From: Ignavibacteriales bacterium
GTDB taxonomy: Bacteria; Bacteroidota; Ignavibacteria; UBA10030; SZUA-254
Length of the DNA stretch: 55,740 nucleotides
NCBI GenBank assembly: GCA_016218025.1
Contig: JACRFD010000045.1
Span: 1-55,740 of the forward strand
Reading direction: 5' to 3'
Shown here: positions 7,790 to 17,277 of the stretch, piece after piece
Position numbering within the stretch: position 1 is the first letter of the stretch
How the letters are laid out: every line of letters begins with the position of its first letter
Translations under genes and position numbers: made by a program
The notes under the pieces: model-generated
The model's database searches: none
The model's input: the letters and a program-made list of their open reading frames with translations, nothing else
Told to the model about the DNA's origin: nothing

Positions 7790-8263
7790 TTACTTCGATT
7801 TTTGGTTGAGAGTAATTGCTTTACCGCCGGCAGCTTCAATTTTCTGCACGGCTGTTTTGCTGAATGAATGAGCTGTAATTTCTAACTTAGTTTTTATTTC
7901 ACCATCTCCCAGAACTTTAACAGGTTTGGATTTTTTCGAAATCGCACCTACGGTGTACATTGCTTCGGGTGTGACCTTTCCATCCTTAAATTTTGGAGCA
8001 AGTTCTTGAAGCTGGGAAACATTTACTTTTTGATATTCAACACGAAGAACATTTGTAAAACCAAATTTCGGCACTCTGCGGATGAGAGGCATTTGACCGC
8101 CTTCAAACCACGGTCTGTAGTGTGTTCCAGAGCGGGCGCCTTCTCCTTTATGTCCGCGGGTTGCTGTACCGCCATGACCTGAACCCTGACCGCGTGCAAT
8201 TCTTTTTATTCTCTTTTTCGAACCGGGAGCGTAAGCTAAATTATGTAATGTTGAGTTAGCCAT
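7790..8263 (-). CDS. rplO: 50S ribosomal protein L15
   Basis: The 157-aa protein shows the L15 glycine/arginine-rich N-terminus (R-G-Q-G-S-G-H-G-G-T-A-T-R-G-H-K-G) and the P-L-I-R-R-V-P-K-F-G-F element. It begins two bases after rpmD and ends six before secY, the standard spc order. Confidence 0.97.
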   Translation of the reverse strand: MANSTLHNLAYAPGSKKRIKRIARGQGSGHGGTATRGHKGEGARSGTHYRPWFEGGQMPLIRRVPKFGFTNVLRVEYQKVNVSQLQELAPKFKDGKVTPEAMYTVGAISKKSKPVKVLGDGEIKTKLEITAHSFSKTAVQKIEAAGGKAITLNQKSK

Positions 8264-8265
8264 TA

Positions 8266-8451
8266 TTATTTCACCTCTTCCACTTTTAGGAGATATTTCA
8301 CTTTGTCGATCATACCGCGAATTTGTGGAGTGTCGATTTTCACAGTTGAATAGTTCGGTCTGCCAAGTCCTAATGCTTTTATCGTCGCTTTGTGTGCTTT
8401 AAGCGTATGAATTTGGCTTTTAACTTGTGTAATTTTTATTTGTTTCGCCAT
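8266..8451 (-). CDS. rpmD: 50S ribosomal protein L30
   Basis: The 61-aa protein is L30: it starts M-A-K-Q-I-K-I-T-Q-V-K-S, has the core G-L-G-R-P-N-Y and the end V-K-Y-L-L-K-V-E-E. The frame is open 14 codons further upstream, into the end of rpsE, but the ATG at 8451 is where L30 homology begins and leaves a normal ten-base gap. Length matches the family. Confidence 0.95.
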   Translation of the reverse strand: MAKQIKITQVKSQIHTLKAHKATIKALGLGRPNYSTVKIDTPQIRGMIDKVKYLLKVEEVK

Positions 8452-8461
8452 ACTGATTCCG

Positions 8462-8986
8462 TTAATTAGATGTAGCAGGATTTTGAACACCAAAAACTTC
8501 GCTTAAGCCGAGGCTTCTCCGTGTCGCCATTGTTTTTGCATCTATCAATGTTTGCAACGCTCTTAAAGTTGCTTTCACAACGTTATGAGGATTGGATGAA
8601 CCGATTGATTTTGTTAGAACATCTTTTACGCCTGCAGATTCCAATACTGCACGAACACCGCCGCCAGCAATCAATCCTGTTCCGGGAGATGCCGGTTTTA
8701 GTAAAACTCGAGATGCGCTAAATTTTCCGGTAACTGCATGAGGTATTGTTCCATTAAGAATCGAAACGAATACTACGTTCTTTTTAGCATCGTCAATACC
8801 CTTCGAAATCGCGTCCTGAACTTCATTAGCTTTACCGAGTCCAACACCAACATAACCATGTCCATCACCAACAACAACGATTGCACTAAAACTAAATCGT
8901 CTACCGCCCTTAACAACTTTCGCGACGCGATTAATGTAAACGAGCCGATCTTTTAGCTCAAGTTCACCTGCTTTTATTTTTGCCAA
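8462..8986 (-). CDS. rpsE: 30S ribosomal protein S5
   Basis: The 174-aa protein has the double-stranded-RNA-like S5 N-terminal domain ([21 protein letters not shown]) and the C-terminal domain with K-P-A-S-P-G-T-G and [12 protein letters not shown]. It acts in decoding accuracy. A 144-base gap containing tRNA-Gln separates it from rplR, which normally lies directly before it. Confidence 0.98.
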   Translation of the reverse strand: MAKIKAGELELKDRLVYINRVAKVVKGGRRFSFSAIVVVGDGHGYVGVGLGKANEVQDAISKGIDDAKKNVVFVSILNGTIPHAVTGKFSASRVLLKPASPGTGLIAGGGVRAVLESAGVKDVLTKSIGSSNPHNVVKATLRALQTLIDAKTMATRRSLGLSEVFGVQNPATSN

Positions 8987-9021
8987 TTTATTACTCCAAA
9001 AATTTAATTAATATTTTAATG

Positions 9022-9092
9022 CTGCCGGGAGAGGAGTCGAACCTCTACAGACGCCTCCAAAGGGCGTTGTCCTGCCATTAGACGACCCGGCA
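9022..9092 (-). tRNA. tRNA-Gln (anticodon TTG) inside the spc gene order
   Basis: On the minus strand the sequence folds as a full cloverleaf: acceptor TGCCGGG/CCCGGCA with discriminator G, D arm GTC/GAC, anticodon stem ACGCC/GGCGT around loop CTTTGGA (anticodon TTG) and T arm AGAGG-TTCGACT-CCTCT. CCA is not encoded. It is in the same orientation as the flanking ribosomal genes and sits between rplR and rpsE, so it is probably cut out of the operon transcript. Confidence 0.95.
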
Positions 9093-9130
9093 AAACTATT
9101 CAGAGGTTACCACCGGGAGTCCAGACTTGT

Positions 9131-9499
9131 TTAAAATTTAAGTCCGGCTTCACGTGCAGCATCTGCCAATGATTTAACTACTCCATGGTACGCGTAACCA
9201 TTCCGATCGAAAACCACACTTGTAATTTTTTTCTCGATAGCCCGTTTTGCAATTTCTGCTCCAACACGTTTTGCAACTTCTTTCTTCCCTTTCACTGTTT
9301 TTACTTCAGTCAGTAAATCGGGAGAGAGTGTAGATGCCGAAGCAAGCGTTTTTGCTTGTGAATCATCTACAATTTGTGCATACATGTGATGCAAGCTTTT
9401 GTAAACTGTTAACCGCGGACGTTCAGATGTACCACGAATTTTTTTACTTATTCTTGTTTTAATTTTTAATCGTTTTTCAATTCTGGATTTTTTTATCAT
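9131..9499 (-). CDS. rplR: 50S ribosomal protein L18
   Basis: The 122-aa protein contains [20 protein letters not shown] and ends [25 protein letters not shown] in parts, the L18 pattern for 5S rRNA binding. It begins three bases after rplF. The tRNA-Gln follows 38 bases downstream. Confidence 0.97.
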   Translation of the reverse strand: MIKKSRIEKRLKIKTRISKKIRGTSERPRLTVYKSLHHMYAQIVDDSQAKTLASASTLSPDLLTEVKTVKGKKEVAKRVGAEIAKRAIEKKITSVVFDRNGYAYHGVVKSLADAAREAGLKF

Positions 9500-9502
9500 A
9501 AA

Positions 9503-10060
9503 TTATCCTGCCTTTGCTCCGGCTGTTGCGGCGGCTTTACCTGCTTTACGTCGGATATATTCGCCTTCGTATTTAACACCTTTTCCTTTGTACGGCTCGG
9601 GTGGACGGAATGAACGGAGCTTTGCCGCTACTTGTCCGACTAATTGCTTATCTATACCGGAAATTAAAATATTTGTCGGAATTGGAACTTCCAACTTTAT
9701 TCCATTTGGTGCTTCAAAAAGTATCGGGTGTGAATAACCAAGCGCTAATTGAATTCTTTTTCCTTTCATCTCAGCCTTATAACCCACTCCAACGATCTCT
9801 AATTTTCGTTGATATCCTTCTGAGACACCTTTTACCATATTCTGTATTAATGCACGCCAGGTTCCATGCATTGCGCGCATTTTTTTCTCATCCGACGGCC
9901 TTTTTACATTAATTTCATTTTCTGAAACTTCAATCGCGATCGATGAAGGTATTTTTGCAGAGAGATCTCCTTTCGGACCGGTTACTTTTATCAAACCGTC
10001 TTTTCTCTCTATCTTAATACCCTTAACAAGTTGTACTGGTTTTCTTCCTATTCGTGACAT
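9503..10060 (-). CDS. rplF: 50S ribosomal protein L6
   Basis: The 185-aa product starts M-S-R-I-G-R-K-P-V and has the L6 duplicated domain with the C-terminal signature P-E-P-Y-K-G-K-G-V-K-Y and I-R-R-K-A-G-K. L6 lies near the factor-binding site of the large subunit. It follows rpsH by 19 bases. Confidence 0.98.
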   Translation of the reverse strand: MSRIGRKPVQLVKGIKIERKDGLIKVTGPKGDLSAKIPSSIAIEVSENEINVKRPSDEKKMRAMHGTWRALIQNMVKGVSEGYQRKLEIVGVGYKAEMKGKRIQLALGYSHPILFEAPNGIKLEVPIPTNILISGIDKQLVGQVAAKLRSFRPPEPYKGKGVKYEGEYIRRKAGKAAATAGAKAG

Positions 10061-10079
10061 TTTTAACTCTTTATTTTAA

Positions 10080-10475
10080 TTACCAAATTGAACAAATCAC
10101 TTCACCGCCAAAATTTTTATGGCGAGCTTCTTTATCTGTCATTAACCCTTGCGATGTTGAAACGATTGCAATTCCTAATCCGTTTAAAACGCGGGGTAAT
10201 TGATCTGCCGGTTTGTAAACACGTAAACCGGGACGGCTTAATCTTTCTAAACCTGTTATAGCAGAAATGCCATCAGAATATCTAAGAGCAACTCTGATAA
10301 CACCTTGTTTTTTATCGTCTATCTCACTGTATCCGTTGATGTAATGTTGCTCGGCAAGAATTTTACTGAGGGAGCGTTTTAAATTTGATGCAGGGATATC
10401 GACTCGGCGATGTCTTGCTCGAATTGCGTTACGCAATCTTGTTAAATAATCTGCTATTGGATCTGTTGTATTCAT
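10080..10475 (-). CDS. rpsH: 30S ribosomal protein S8
   Basis: The 131-aa protein starts with [14 protein letters not shown] and ends with [16 protein letters not shown] and G-G-E-V-I-C-S-I-W, the S8 pattern. S8 binds the 16S central domain and represses the spc operon in E. coli; that regulation is not tested here. Confidence 0.98.
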   Translation of the reverse strand: MNTTDPIADYLTRLRNAIRARHRRVDIPASNLKRSLSKILAEQHYINGYSEIDDKKQGVIRVALRYSDGISAITGLERLSRPGLRVYKPADQLPRVLNGLGIAIVSTSQGLMTDKEARHKNFGGEVICSIW

Positions 10476-10490
10476 ATATTTTTTTATTCC

Positions 10491-10676
10491 TTACCAACTT
10501 GCTTTCAGTACGCCGGGGATTTTTCCATCGAGCGCCATTTTTCTAAAACACAAACGGCAAATGCCAAACTTTCTTAAATATCCGCGGGGTCTTCCGCAAA
10601 TATTACAGCGGTTATGTTTACGAACAGCGTGTTTTGGTGTTCGCTTTGCTTTTACTACCATTGCTAATCGTGCCAA
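10491..10676 (-). CDS. rpsN: 30S ribosomal protein S14, zinc-binding (type Z)
   Basis: The 61-aa protein is the short zinc form of S14: Cys24, Cys27, Cys40 and Cys43 (C-N-I-C and C-R-L-C) and the end [11 protein letters not shown] are present. It lies between rplE and rpsH as usual. Confidence 0.97.
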   Translation of the reverse strand: MARLAMVVKAKRTPKHAVRKHNRCNICGRPRGYLRKFGICRLCFRKMALDGKIPGVLKASW

Positions 10677-10706
10677 CTCTTATTCTCCTAAAGAAGCTTT
10701 TATCGG

Positions 10707-11342
10707 TTATTTTTCAATTGTTGTTTGTCGTTTTTCAAACGGCATTCCGAATTCTTTCAAGAGAGCATATCCCTCTTGATCGTTTTTCGCCGTTGTAACG
10801 AATGTAATATCCATACCGAAAATCTTTGTAACTTTATCAAAATCGATTTCCGGGAAAATAATTTGTTCTTTCAATCCGACAGTGTAGTTTCCTCTACCAT
10901 CAAACGATTTATCTGAAAATCCTCTGAAGTCACGAATACGCGGTACTGCAACACTGATGAAACGGTCCATGAACTCAAACATTTTCCGGTCGCGGAGTGT
11001 TACGCGAACTCCGATAGGTAATCCTTCACGTAATTTAAAATTCGAGATTGCTTTCTTTGCTTTCGTGATCACAACTTTTTGGCCAACTATTGACTCTAAA
11101 TCTTTAACAACTACATCCAACAGTTTTGCGTCTTGAGTTGCTTCTCCAACACCCACATTAACAGAAATTTTTTCTAATTTCGGTACCTGCATTACATTCG
11201 AAAATTTAAATTGATTTTTTAAATTTTCAACAACTGTTTTATGATAATGCTCAAAGAGCCTTGGCTTTACGCCAACTTCTTGTTGTTGCGGTTGCTGCTT
11301 AGGTGTTTCTTTTACTGCTTTTGGTGTTTTTTCTTTACCCAT
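10707..11342 (-). CDS. rplE: 50S ribosomal protein L5 with N-terminal extension
   Basis: The L5 core ([13 protein letters not shown], then [14 protein letters not shown] and the T-A-K-N-D-Q-E end) binds 5S rRNA. At 211 aa it is about 30 longer than the usual ~180, because of a Lys/Pro/Gln-rich extension of about 28 residues. No internal ATG fits the core better, so the extension is probably real. It follows rplX by 14 bases. Confidence 0.97.
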   Translation of the reverse strand: MGKEKTPKAVKETPKQQPQQQEVGVKPRLFEHYHKTVVENLKNQFKFSNVMQVPKLEKISVNVGVGEATQDAKLLDVVVKDLESIVGQKVVITKAKKAISNFKLREGLPIGVRVTLRDRKMFEFMDRFISVAVPRIRDFRGFSDKSFDGRGNYTVGLKEQIIFPEIDFDKVTKIFGMDITFVTTAKNDQEGYALLKEFGMPFEKRQTTIEK

Positions 11343-11356
11343 AATTTTTCTCTAAA

Positions 11357-11680
11357 TTAAAACATCTCTTCACAAGTGCGGCAAATCCGCATCGATTGTT
11401 TTCTTTCTGTGGCGGCATCTTTAACCATCTTGTGACCGATACGCGACGGTTTATTGCATTTCGGACAAATCACCATAACGTTTGAGGTATTAATGGACGC
11501 TTCTTTCTGAACAATACCACCTTGCGGGTTTTTCTGTGAAGCTTTTGTGTGACGCTTTATAATATTCACGCCTTCAACTATAAGACGGTGTTCTTCACGG
11601 AAAATTTTCAATACTTTTCCGGTCTTTCCGCGTGCGTTACCTGAAATTACTTTTACCGTATCGTTTTTATGAATGTTCAT
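11357..11680 (-). CDS. rplX: 50S ribosomal protein L24 with four-cysteine motif
   Basis: The KOW motif is at residues 6-33 (V-K-V-I-S-G-N-A-R-G-K-T-G-K-V). The C-terminal half carries Cys72, Cys75, Cys100 and Cys103 (C-P-K-C ... C-R-T-C), a probable zinc ribbon that is present in some but not all L24 proteins. Length 107 aa is normal. L24 starts large-subunit assembly. Confidence 0.97.
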   Translation of the reverse strand: MNIHKNDTVKVISGNARGKTGKVLKIFREEHRLIVEGVNIIKRHTKASQKNPQGGIVQKEASINTSNVMVICPKCNKPSRIGHKMVKDAATERKQSMRICRTCEEMF

Positions 11681-11696
11681 ATACTTTCCAATTTCC

Positions 11697-12065
11697 TTAC
11701 AATACTTCCGGAGCTAGCGAAACAATTTTCATATAATTTTTATCACGCAATTCGCGGGCAACCGGTCCAAATATACGTGTTCCACGTGGCTCACCTTGTT
11801 GATTTAATAGAACTGCCGCATTCTCATCGAATCTGATAAATGATCCGTCGCGTCTGCGAATTTCTTTTTTAGTTCTAACGATTACAGCTTTTGCCACTTC
11901 GCCTTTTTTAATTGCCCCGCCGGGAATGGCACTCTTCACAGACACTACAATCACATCTCCTAAAGATGCATAACGTCTTTCGTGCCCGCCCAATACGCGA
12001 ATACATCTCACTTTTTTTGCGCCGGAGTTATCCGCGACTACCAGATTCGTTTCTTCCTGAATCAT
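11697..12065 (-). CDS. rplN: 50S ribosomal protein L14
   Basis: The 122-aa protein has the highly conserved L14 pieces [27 protein letters not shown] and [13 protein letters not shown]. It lies between rpsQ and rplX with 14- and 16-base gaps. Confidence 0.98.
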   Translation of the reverse strand: MIQEETNLVVADNSGAKKVRCIRVLGGHERRYASLGDVIVVSVKSAIPGGAIKKGEVAKAVIVRTKKEIRRRDGSFIRFDENAAVLLNQQGEPRGTRIFGPVARELRDKNYMKIVSLAPEVL

Positions 12066-12079
12066 ATCTGCTCTTCCAG

Positions 12080-12343
12080 TTATTTTGCTTTTTCAATAAT
12101 TTCAACTAAACGCCACCTTTTTAATTTGCTTATAGGCCGCGTTTCCATAATTTTTACATAATCTCCAACTTTTGCTTCCTGCTTTTCATCATGCGCCATC
12201 AGAGATGATGTTCTCGTATAATATTTTTTATATATCGGATGCGGAATTCTTCTCTCGATTGAAACAACAATACTTTTATTCATCTTTGCACTTGTTACTT
12301 TGCCAAGACGCACCTTCCGTTGATTTCTTCCTTCATCTGTCAT
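12080..12343 (-). CDS. rpsQ: 30S ribosomal protein S17
   Basis: The 87-aa OB-fold protein has the pattern [19 protein letters not shown] and [15 protein letters not shown] of S17. Order rpmC-rpsQ-rplN is the standard one. Confidence 0.97.
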   Translation of the reverse strand: MTDEGRNQRKVRLGKVTSAKMNKSIVVSIERRIPHPIYKKYYTRTSSLMAHDEKQEAKVGDYVKIMETRPISKLKRWRLVEIIEKAK

Positions 12344-12360
12344 GCTTAATAGATCCTTTA

Positions 12361-12582
12361 TTAATTACCTTTGGATATTTCGGTTTTTGCTCTGTTGTTT
12401 TCTTTTTGTCGCAATACCGTTTTCAACCGGGCGATATCCCGCCGCACAAGACGAACTTTAATAGGACTTTCCAACTGGCTTGTTGCCTTTTGGAATTTTA
12501 AATTAACGAGATTTTCTTCCTCGTCTTTTATTCTTTTTTTCAATTCTTCTTCTGGAAGTCCGTTGATTTCAAACACTTTCAT
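12361..12582 (-). CDS. rpmC: 50S ribosomal protein L29
   Basis: This 73-aa helical-hairpin protein contains [28 protein letters not shown] in pieces that define L29, found near the exit tunnel. It lies between rplP and rpsQ. Confidence 0.95.
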   Translation of the reverse strand: MKVFEINGLPEEELKKRIKDEEENLVNLKFQKATSQLESPIKVRLVRRDIARLKTVLRQKENNRAKTEISKGN

Positions 12583-12594
12583 AAAATAATTTCC

Positions 12595-13017
12595 TTATTT
12601 ACCGGAATACGTTCTTCTTGTGACCATTTTCGTTCTAAGCGGAAGTTTGTGAGCCGCAATATTCATGGCTTCAACCGCAAGCGCTTTGTTTATGCCACCT
12701 AATTCAAATAATATTGTACCGGGCTTTACTACCGCGACCCAAAATTCGGGCGCACCTTTGCCGCTGCCCATTCTGGTCTCTGCTGGTTTTTTTGTGATAG
12801 GCTTATCCGGGAATATTCTTATCCAGACTCTTCCTTCACGTTTCATCAACCTGGTTAATGCAACACGGGATGCTTCAATTTGACGTTGTGTAATCCAGCC
12901 GGGTTCAAGTGATTTCAGACCGAAATCACCGAACGAGATTGTGAAACCTCTGGTTGCTTTTCCGCGCATTCTGCCGCGTTGTGTTTTACGATATTTTACT
13001 CTTTTAGGTAATAACAT
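12595..13017 (-). CDS. rplP: 50S ribosomal protein L16
   Basis: The 140-aa product starts [11 protein letters not shown] and has [17 protein letters not shown] and [12 protein letters not shown], the L16 signatures. L16 helps place aminoacyl-tRNA. Overlap-free, 20 bases after rpsC. Confidence 0.98.
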   Translation of the reverse strand: MLLPKRVKYRKTQRGRMRGKATRGFTISFGDFGLKSLEPGWITQRQIEASRVALTRLMKREGRVWIRIFPDKPITKKPAETRMGSGKGAPEFWVAVVKPGTILFELGGINKALAVEAMNIAAHKLPLRTKMVTRRTYSGK

Positions 13018-13037
13018 AATTTACTGTCTTAAAAAAT

Positions 13038-13676
13038 TTATCGTGATACTCTTTCTAAAACCTCGCCTCTACAAATCCAAACTTTTACACCTATCGAACC
13101 GTAAATTGTCTGAGCAGTTGCCTGGGCATAATCAATATCGGCACGAAGTGTATGAAGAGGAATTCTACCTTCTTTGTATTGCTCTGCACGTGCAATTTCT
13201 GCACCGCCCAATCTACCGCTGCACATAACGCGAATTCCTTCAGCGCCCATGCGCATCGCAGATGTAATTCCCATTTTCATTGCACGACGGAACGACATTC
13301 TACCTTCTAACTGAACAGCAATATTTTCTGCAACTAAATAGGCATCAAGTTCGGGGCGTTTGATTTCATGTATAAGAATTTTTACTTCTTTATTGGTTAT
13401 TTGCTTAAGCTCTTCTTCCAGTTGTGTTATTTCTTTCCCACTTCTTCCGATAACAATTCCGGGTCTTGAAGTATGGATTGTAATCACCGCACGTTTTGGT
13501 GTTCTATCTATAAGAATTTTTGAAATACCCGCCTTCTTTAATCGATTCTGTATATACCCTCGAACCTTCAAATCTTCCTGAAGTTTCGTGCTGAAATCTC
13601 TTTCGTCGTACCAATTAGAGTCCCACGTGCGTAAGACTCCGAGACGAAAACCAACTGGATGAACTTTTTGTCCCAA
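13038..13676 (-). CDS. rpsC: 30S ribosomal protein S3
   Basis: The 212-aa protein starts M-G-Q-K-V-H-P-V-G-F-R-L-G and has a KH domain with I-V-I-G-R-S-G-K-E-I near residue 75, followed by the S3 C-terminal domain (G-I-R-V-M-C-S-G-R-L-G-G-A-E-I-A-R). S3 lines the mRNA entry channel. Length is at the short end of the family. Confidence 0.98.
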   Translation of the reverse strand: MGQKVHPVGFRLGVLRTWDSNWYDERDFSTKLQEDLKVRGYIQNRLKKAGISKILIDRTPKRAVITIHTSRPGIVIGRSGKEITQLEEELKQITNKEVKILIHEIKRPELDAYLVAENIAVQLEGRMSFRRAMKMGITSAMRMGAEGIRVMCSGRLGGAEIARAEQYKEGRIPLHTLRADIDYAQATAQTIYGSIGVKVWICRGEVLERVSR

Positions 13677-13690
13677 GCAATCTCCTTTAA

Positions 13691-14110
13691 TTAATTAGTT
13701 TTTTTTGATGATGGTTTTTCTTTAGGTTTTGCAACCTGTTTTTTTCTTTGAATTTTTTGTGCAACAATTATTGTCAAATGGTTCGATCGTTTTAACATTC
13801 GATAAGCTCTGCCCATCGGTGCGGGAAGCATTCTTTTCATACTCGGTCCGCCGTTGACGAAAGCTTCTTTGACATATAATGTATCTGTATCGGTTCTTCC
13901 TGCTTCATCTTTATTTTGAAGATTTGAAACAGCCGATCTTAAAACTTTTTCAGCAACTCGTGATGAATGTTTTGGGGAAAAATGTAAAATATTAATAGCT
14001 TCAGGAACTGATTTTCCCCGAATCAAATCTATGATCAAACGCATTTTTCTGGGAGAAGATCCAATGTAACGATTAATTGCTCTCGCTTCTAACATATTCT
14101 TATCCTTCAC
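13691..14110 (-). CDS. rplV: 50S ribosomal protein L22
   Basis: The 139-aa protein has [14 protein letters not shown] and the beta-hairpin end [13 protein letters not shown] that lines the exit tunnel. A Lys/Pro tail of about 15 residues follows. Its start overlaps the end of rpsS by 11 bases, the only gene overlap in the ribosomal cluster. Confidence 0.97.
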   Translation of the reverse strand: MKDKNMLEARAINRYIGSSPRKMRLIIDLIRGKSVPEAINILHFSPKHSSRVAEKVLRSAVSNLQNKDEAGRTDTDTLYVKEAFVNGGPSMKRMLPAPMGRAYRMLKRSNHLTIIVAQKIQRKKQVAKPKEKPSSKKTN

Positions 14111-14387
14111 CAGTAGTTGAATCGCTCTTTAAACCGGGATGACCACGGAAAATGCGGGTAGGAGCAAACTCTCCGAGTTTGTGCCCTACCATACCTTCGT
14201 GAATGTAAACAGGTATGAATTTATTTCCGTTATGAACTGCCATCGTGTGACCGACGAACTCGGGTGTTATCGTCGAAGAACGTGACCATGTTTTTATAAC
14301 TTTCTTCTGACCTGATTTCGTCATCGCAGTAACTTTTTCTTGTAACTTCGCGTCAACGAAAGGTCCTTTTTTTAGAGATCGACTCAT
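14100..14387 (-). CDS. rpsS: 30S ribosomal protein S19
   Basis: The 95-aa protein starts [12 protein letters not shown] and has [14 protein letters not shown] and [11 protein letters not shown], the standard S19 pattern in the head of the small subunit. Its 3' end overlaps rplV by 11 bases, suggesting translational coupling. Confidence 0.98.
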   Translation of the reverse strand: MSRSLKKGPFVDAKLQEKVTAMTKSGQKKVIKTWSRSSTITPEFVGHTMAVHNGNKFIPVYIHEGMVGHKLGEFAPTRIFRGHPGLKSDSTTGEG

Positions 14388-14421
14388 ATTCTACTTCTTC
14401 ATTGAGAATGTTTTTTCTTAA

Positions 14422-15249
14422 TTACTTCCGACGTTTAATAATTAATTTATCGGATTTCAATTTCTTGTGTCTTGTTTTCTTTCCTTTTGTATGCCAGCCC
14501 CACGGTGAAACAGGGTGTGGATTTCCTTGAGGTGATTTGCCTTCGCCACCACCGTGTGGATGATCGACTGGGTTTTGAACAACACCACGCGATTGAGGGC
14601 GGATTCCTTTCCATCTTGAACGTCCAGCTTTTCCAATACTTATGTTTTCATGATCCAGATTACTAACCGTTCCGATCGTAGCGTAACATTCACTTGGAAT
14701 ATTTCTAACTTCGCCAGAAGGCATTTTTAACTGGGCATACTTTCCTTCTTTTGCCATCAATTGTATTGATGCACCGGCGCTTCTGCCAACCTGACCGCCT
14801 TTTCCTCTTCTAAGTTCAATGTTGTGAACAAATGTTCCTACAGGAATATTTGAAAGAGGTAATGCGTTTCCAACACGTATTTCAACTTGGGGACCTGATG
14901 CTAATTTTTCACCCACTTTAATTCCATCAGGAGCAATGATGTAACGTTTTTCTCCGTCGGTATAGTAAAGCAATGCAATGCGTGCGGTTCGGTTTGGATC
15001 GTATTCGATAGCGATAACTTTTGCATCGATTCCAAATTTATCTCTTTTAAAATCTATGACTCTGTAAAACTTCTTATGTCCACCGCCGCGATGACGTGAT
15101 GTAATATGTCCGTTTGTATTTCTCCCACCCGTCGATTTCAATGGTTCGATGAGAGACTTTTCCGGTTTTGTTTTAGTGATTTCGGAAAATGTCGGAACAG
15201 TCATCCATCTTGTTCCCGGCGTATTTGGTTTTAAAACTTTTATACCCAT
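14422..15249 (-). CDS. rplB: 50S ribosomal protein L2
   Basis: The 275-aa protein has the L2 signatures [18 protein letters not shown] and, near the C-terminus, [17 protein letters not shown], which includes the histidine close to the peptidyl transferase centre. Length is canonical. Confidence 0.98.
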   Translation of the reverse strand: MGIKVLKPNTPGTRWMTVPTFSEITKTKPEKSLIEPLKSTGGRNTNGHITSRHRGGGHKKFYRVIDFKRDKFGIDAKVIAIEYDPNRTARIALLYYTDGEKRYIIAPDGIKVGEKLASGPQVEIRVGNALPLSNIPVGTFVHNIELRRGKGGQVGRSAGASIQLMAKEGKYAQLKMPSGEVRNIPSECYATIGTVSNLDHENISIGKAGRSRWKGIRPQSRGVVQNPVDHPHGGGEGKSPQGNPHPVSPWGWHTKGKKTRHKKLKSDKLIIKRRK

Positions 15250-15268
15250 TTAAATTTACTTTCTTCTA

Positions 15269-15559
15269 TCAAACGTTAGCGAAAAAATCTATCTTGTCGC
15301 CCTCTTTTAGAGTAACGATTGCTTTTTTGAAGTGGGATGTCTTACCTTCAAACCGACCTTTTCTTGTCATTTGAGTTTTTGATTTTCCTTTGAAATTCAT
15401 AGTGCGCACATTAACAACCTTCACTTTAAATTTCTTCTCAACTGCGTGAGCGATTTCTATCTTATTAGCATCCGAATCAACTTCGAAGGCATAAATTCCT
15501 TTATCCTGAAGGTTAGATACTTTTTCGGTAACGAGTGGGCGATAAATAATGCCTGTCAT
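15269..15559 (-). CDS. rplW: 50S ribosomal protein L23
   Basis: The 96-aa protein has the L23 pattern R-P-L-V-T-E-K-V-S near the start and V-N-V-R-T-M-N-F-K-G-K near the middle. L23 sits at the tunnel exit and docks trigger factor and SRP. It lies between rplD and rplB as expected. Confidence 0.97.
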   Translation of the reverse strand: MTGIIYRPLVTEKVSNLQDKGIYAFEVDSDANKIEIAHAVEKKFKVKVVNVRTMNFKGKSKTQMTRKGRFEGKTSHFKKAIVTLKEGDKIDFFANV

Positions 15560-15571
15560 AATATATTCGAT

Positions 15572-16198
15572 CTATTGAAATTGTTTTTCTAAAACTTCTA
15601 AAGCACTTTTTTGCAATACGAGAATTTTGCTGTTTAGAATATCATATGTTGATGCTTTTACAGCTTCCAAAACTTTTAATTTTGGAATGTTGCGGCCCGA
15701 TTTCCAAACATTTGTTTCAGACTTTCCAACCAGTAATAATGCTTTTTTATCTGTCAACTTTAGCGCATTCAGTACGGCTGCCATCTCTTTTGTTCTTGGA
15801 GATTCAAAATCGAAATCTTCAACAACACAAATTGCCGCATCTTTTGCTTTGTAAGTTAAAGCAGATTTCCTTGCGAGCATCTTCACTTTCTTCGGTAATT
15901 GGTTTGAATAGTCTCTGGGAACCGGACCAAATATTGTTCCGCCGCCTTTCCAAAGAGGAGACCGAACAGCACCAATTCTTGCCCGACCTGTATGTTTTTG
16001 TTTCCAGAGTTTTTTTCCGCTTCCGGCAACTTCACCATACGTTTTGGTTTTGTGCGTTCCTTGTCGCTGGTTGGCAAGGTAAGTTGTTACCGCTTGATAG
16101 ATGGCGTGATCGTTTGGCGTGATCTCGAAAATTTCCGGAGCAAGTGCCACTTTCTCACCGCTTAACGTTCCATCCTTTTTATACACATCGAGTTGCAT
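15572..16198 (-). CDS. rplD: 50S ribosomal protein L4
   Basis: The 208-aa protein has the L4 extended loop (G-K-K-L-W-K-Q-K-H-T-G-R-A-R-I-G-A-V-R-S-P in two pieces) that lines the exit tunnel, and P-R-D-Y-S-N-Q-L-P-K-K-V. L4 represses the S10 operon in E. coli; here the hairpin in the rpsJ-rplC gap might be looked at in that light, but this is inference. Confidence 0.97.
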   Translation of the reverse strand: MQLDVYKKDGTLSGEKVALAPEIFEITPNDHAIYQAVTTYLANQRQGTHKTKTYGEVAGSGKKLWKQKHTGRARIGAVRSPLWKGGGTIFGPVPRDYSNQLPKKVKMLARKSALTYKAKDAAICVVEDFDFESPRTKEMAAVLNALKLTDKKALLLVGKSETNVWKSGRNIPKLKVLEAVKASTYDILNSKILVLQKSALEVLEKQFQ

Positions 16199-16213
16199 AA
16201 TTCTCTACTATCT

Positions 16214-16840
16214 TTATAATTCTTTTAAAATTTCTACGTAGCTATTGTTAAAACCGGGAACTGATCCGCGGATTAATACTATATTGGATTCCGGAATAAT
16301 CTTAACGACACGCAAATTTTTCACAGTAATACGTGTTCCACCCATCCTGCCAGCCATTCGCATTCCTTTGAAAACACGGGATGGATAGGAACTGGATCCG
16401 ATTGAACCTGGAGCGCGAACACGATCGCTCTGACCGTGCGTTCTTAAACCGCCGCCAAAATGGTGCCGCTTTACAACTCCTTGGAATCCTCTTCCTTTTG
16501 ATTCACCGCTTACAGAAACGACATCACCATTAGAGAATAATTCATCTATTTTAATTTCAACGCCTGGCTGAAATTTGCTGATATCGAGATTTCTGAATTC
16601 ACGTATCAATTTTTTTGCGGATACATTCGCCTTTTTGAAGTGTCCGGCCATCGGTTTGTTAACATTTTTTTCTTTTTTATTATCAAATCCGACCTGAACA
16701 GCTTCATACCCATCTTTGGCTTTTGTTTTTATCTGGGTAACAATGCATGGTCCCGCTTCTATAATGGTGCAAGGGACAGATTCCCCTTTATCATCGTAGA
16801 TGCTGGTCATGCCTATTTTTTTTCCTAATATACCACTCAT
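16214..16840 (-). CDS. rplC: 50S ribosomal protein L3
   Basis: The 208-aa protein starts with [13 protein letters not shown] and contains the signature [13 protein letters not shown] and R-M-A-G-R-M-G-G. L3 reaches the peptidyl transferase centre. It is separated from rpsJ by an unusual 100-base gap with a GC-rich hairpin. Confidence 0.98.
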   Translation of the reverse strand: MSGILGKKIGMTSIYDDKGESVPCTIIEAGPCIVTQIKTKAKDGYEAVQVGFDNKKEKNVNKPMAGHFKKANVSAKKLIREFRNLDISKFQPGVEIKIDELFSNGDVVSVSGESKGRGFQGVVKRHHFGGGLRTHGQSDRVRAPGSIGSSSYPSRVFKGMRMAGRMGGTRITVKNLRVVKIIPESNIVLIRGSVPGFNNSYVEILKEL

Positions 16841-16873
16841 TTTTTTCCACTCGGAATAAGTAATTCAAATCAC

Positions 16874-16899
16874 CCCGATGCCGGGAAACCGGCACCGGG
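16874..16899 (-). promoter_or_regulatory. GC-rich hairpin in the rpsJ-rplC gap
   Basis: On the minus strand CCCGGTGCCGG-tttc-CCGGCATCGGG forms an 11-bp stem with one G-U pair and a four-base loop. It is far more GC-rich than its surroundings. No T-run follows, so it is unlikely to be a simple terminator. It could be an attenuator, a processing site or a protein-binding site regulating rplC and genes beyond. Confidence 0.6.
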
Positions 16900-16940
16900 A
16901 TTTTGAAAGTTACTATTATTTTTTAAGTTGCAGATTTAAA

Positions 16941-17249
16941 TTATACTTTTATCTCCACATCGACGCCAGCGGGAAGCTCTAATTTCATCAACGAATCAAC
17001 GGTCTTATTAGACGAATTGAGTATGTCGATGAGGCGCTTATGGGATCGCATTTCGAACTGTTCACGCGATTTTTTGTCAACATTGGGGGAGCGCAAAACA
17101 GTGTAAAGTGTACGCTTTGTCGGTAAAGGAATCGGACCGGATACAATGGCTCCTGTCGATTTCACCGTCTTGATTATTTTTTCAGCCGATTTATCGATAA
17201 GAGTATGATCATACGATTTCAATTTTATGCGTATTTTTTGTCCAGCCAC
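16941..17249 (-). CDS. rpsJ: 30S ribosomal protein S10 (NusE)
   Basis: The 102-aa protein has [20 protein letters not shown] and [12 protein letters not shown] of S10, which also acts with NusB in antitermination. It follows tuf by 28 bases, joining the str and S10 gene groups without a visible terminator between them. Confidence 0.98.
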   Translation of the reverse strand: MAGQKIRIKLKSYDHTLIDKSAEKIIKTVKSTGAIVSGPIPLPTKRTLYTVLRSPNVDKKSREQFEMRSHKRLIDILNSSNKTVDSLMKLELPAGVDVEIKV

Positions 17250-17277
17250 TTTAGTTATTCCTTTTCTTCTCTATGTT

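Noticed and set aside
8452..8493. N-terminal extension of L30
   Set aside because: It overlaps the end of rpsE and precedes the normal L30 start; length with the extension would be unusual for the family.
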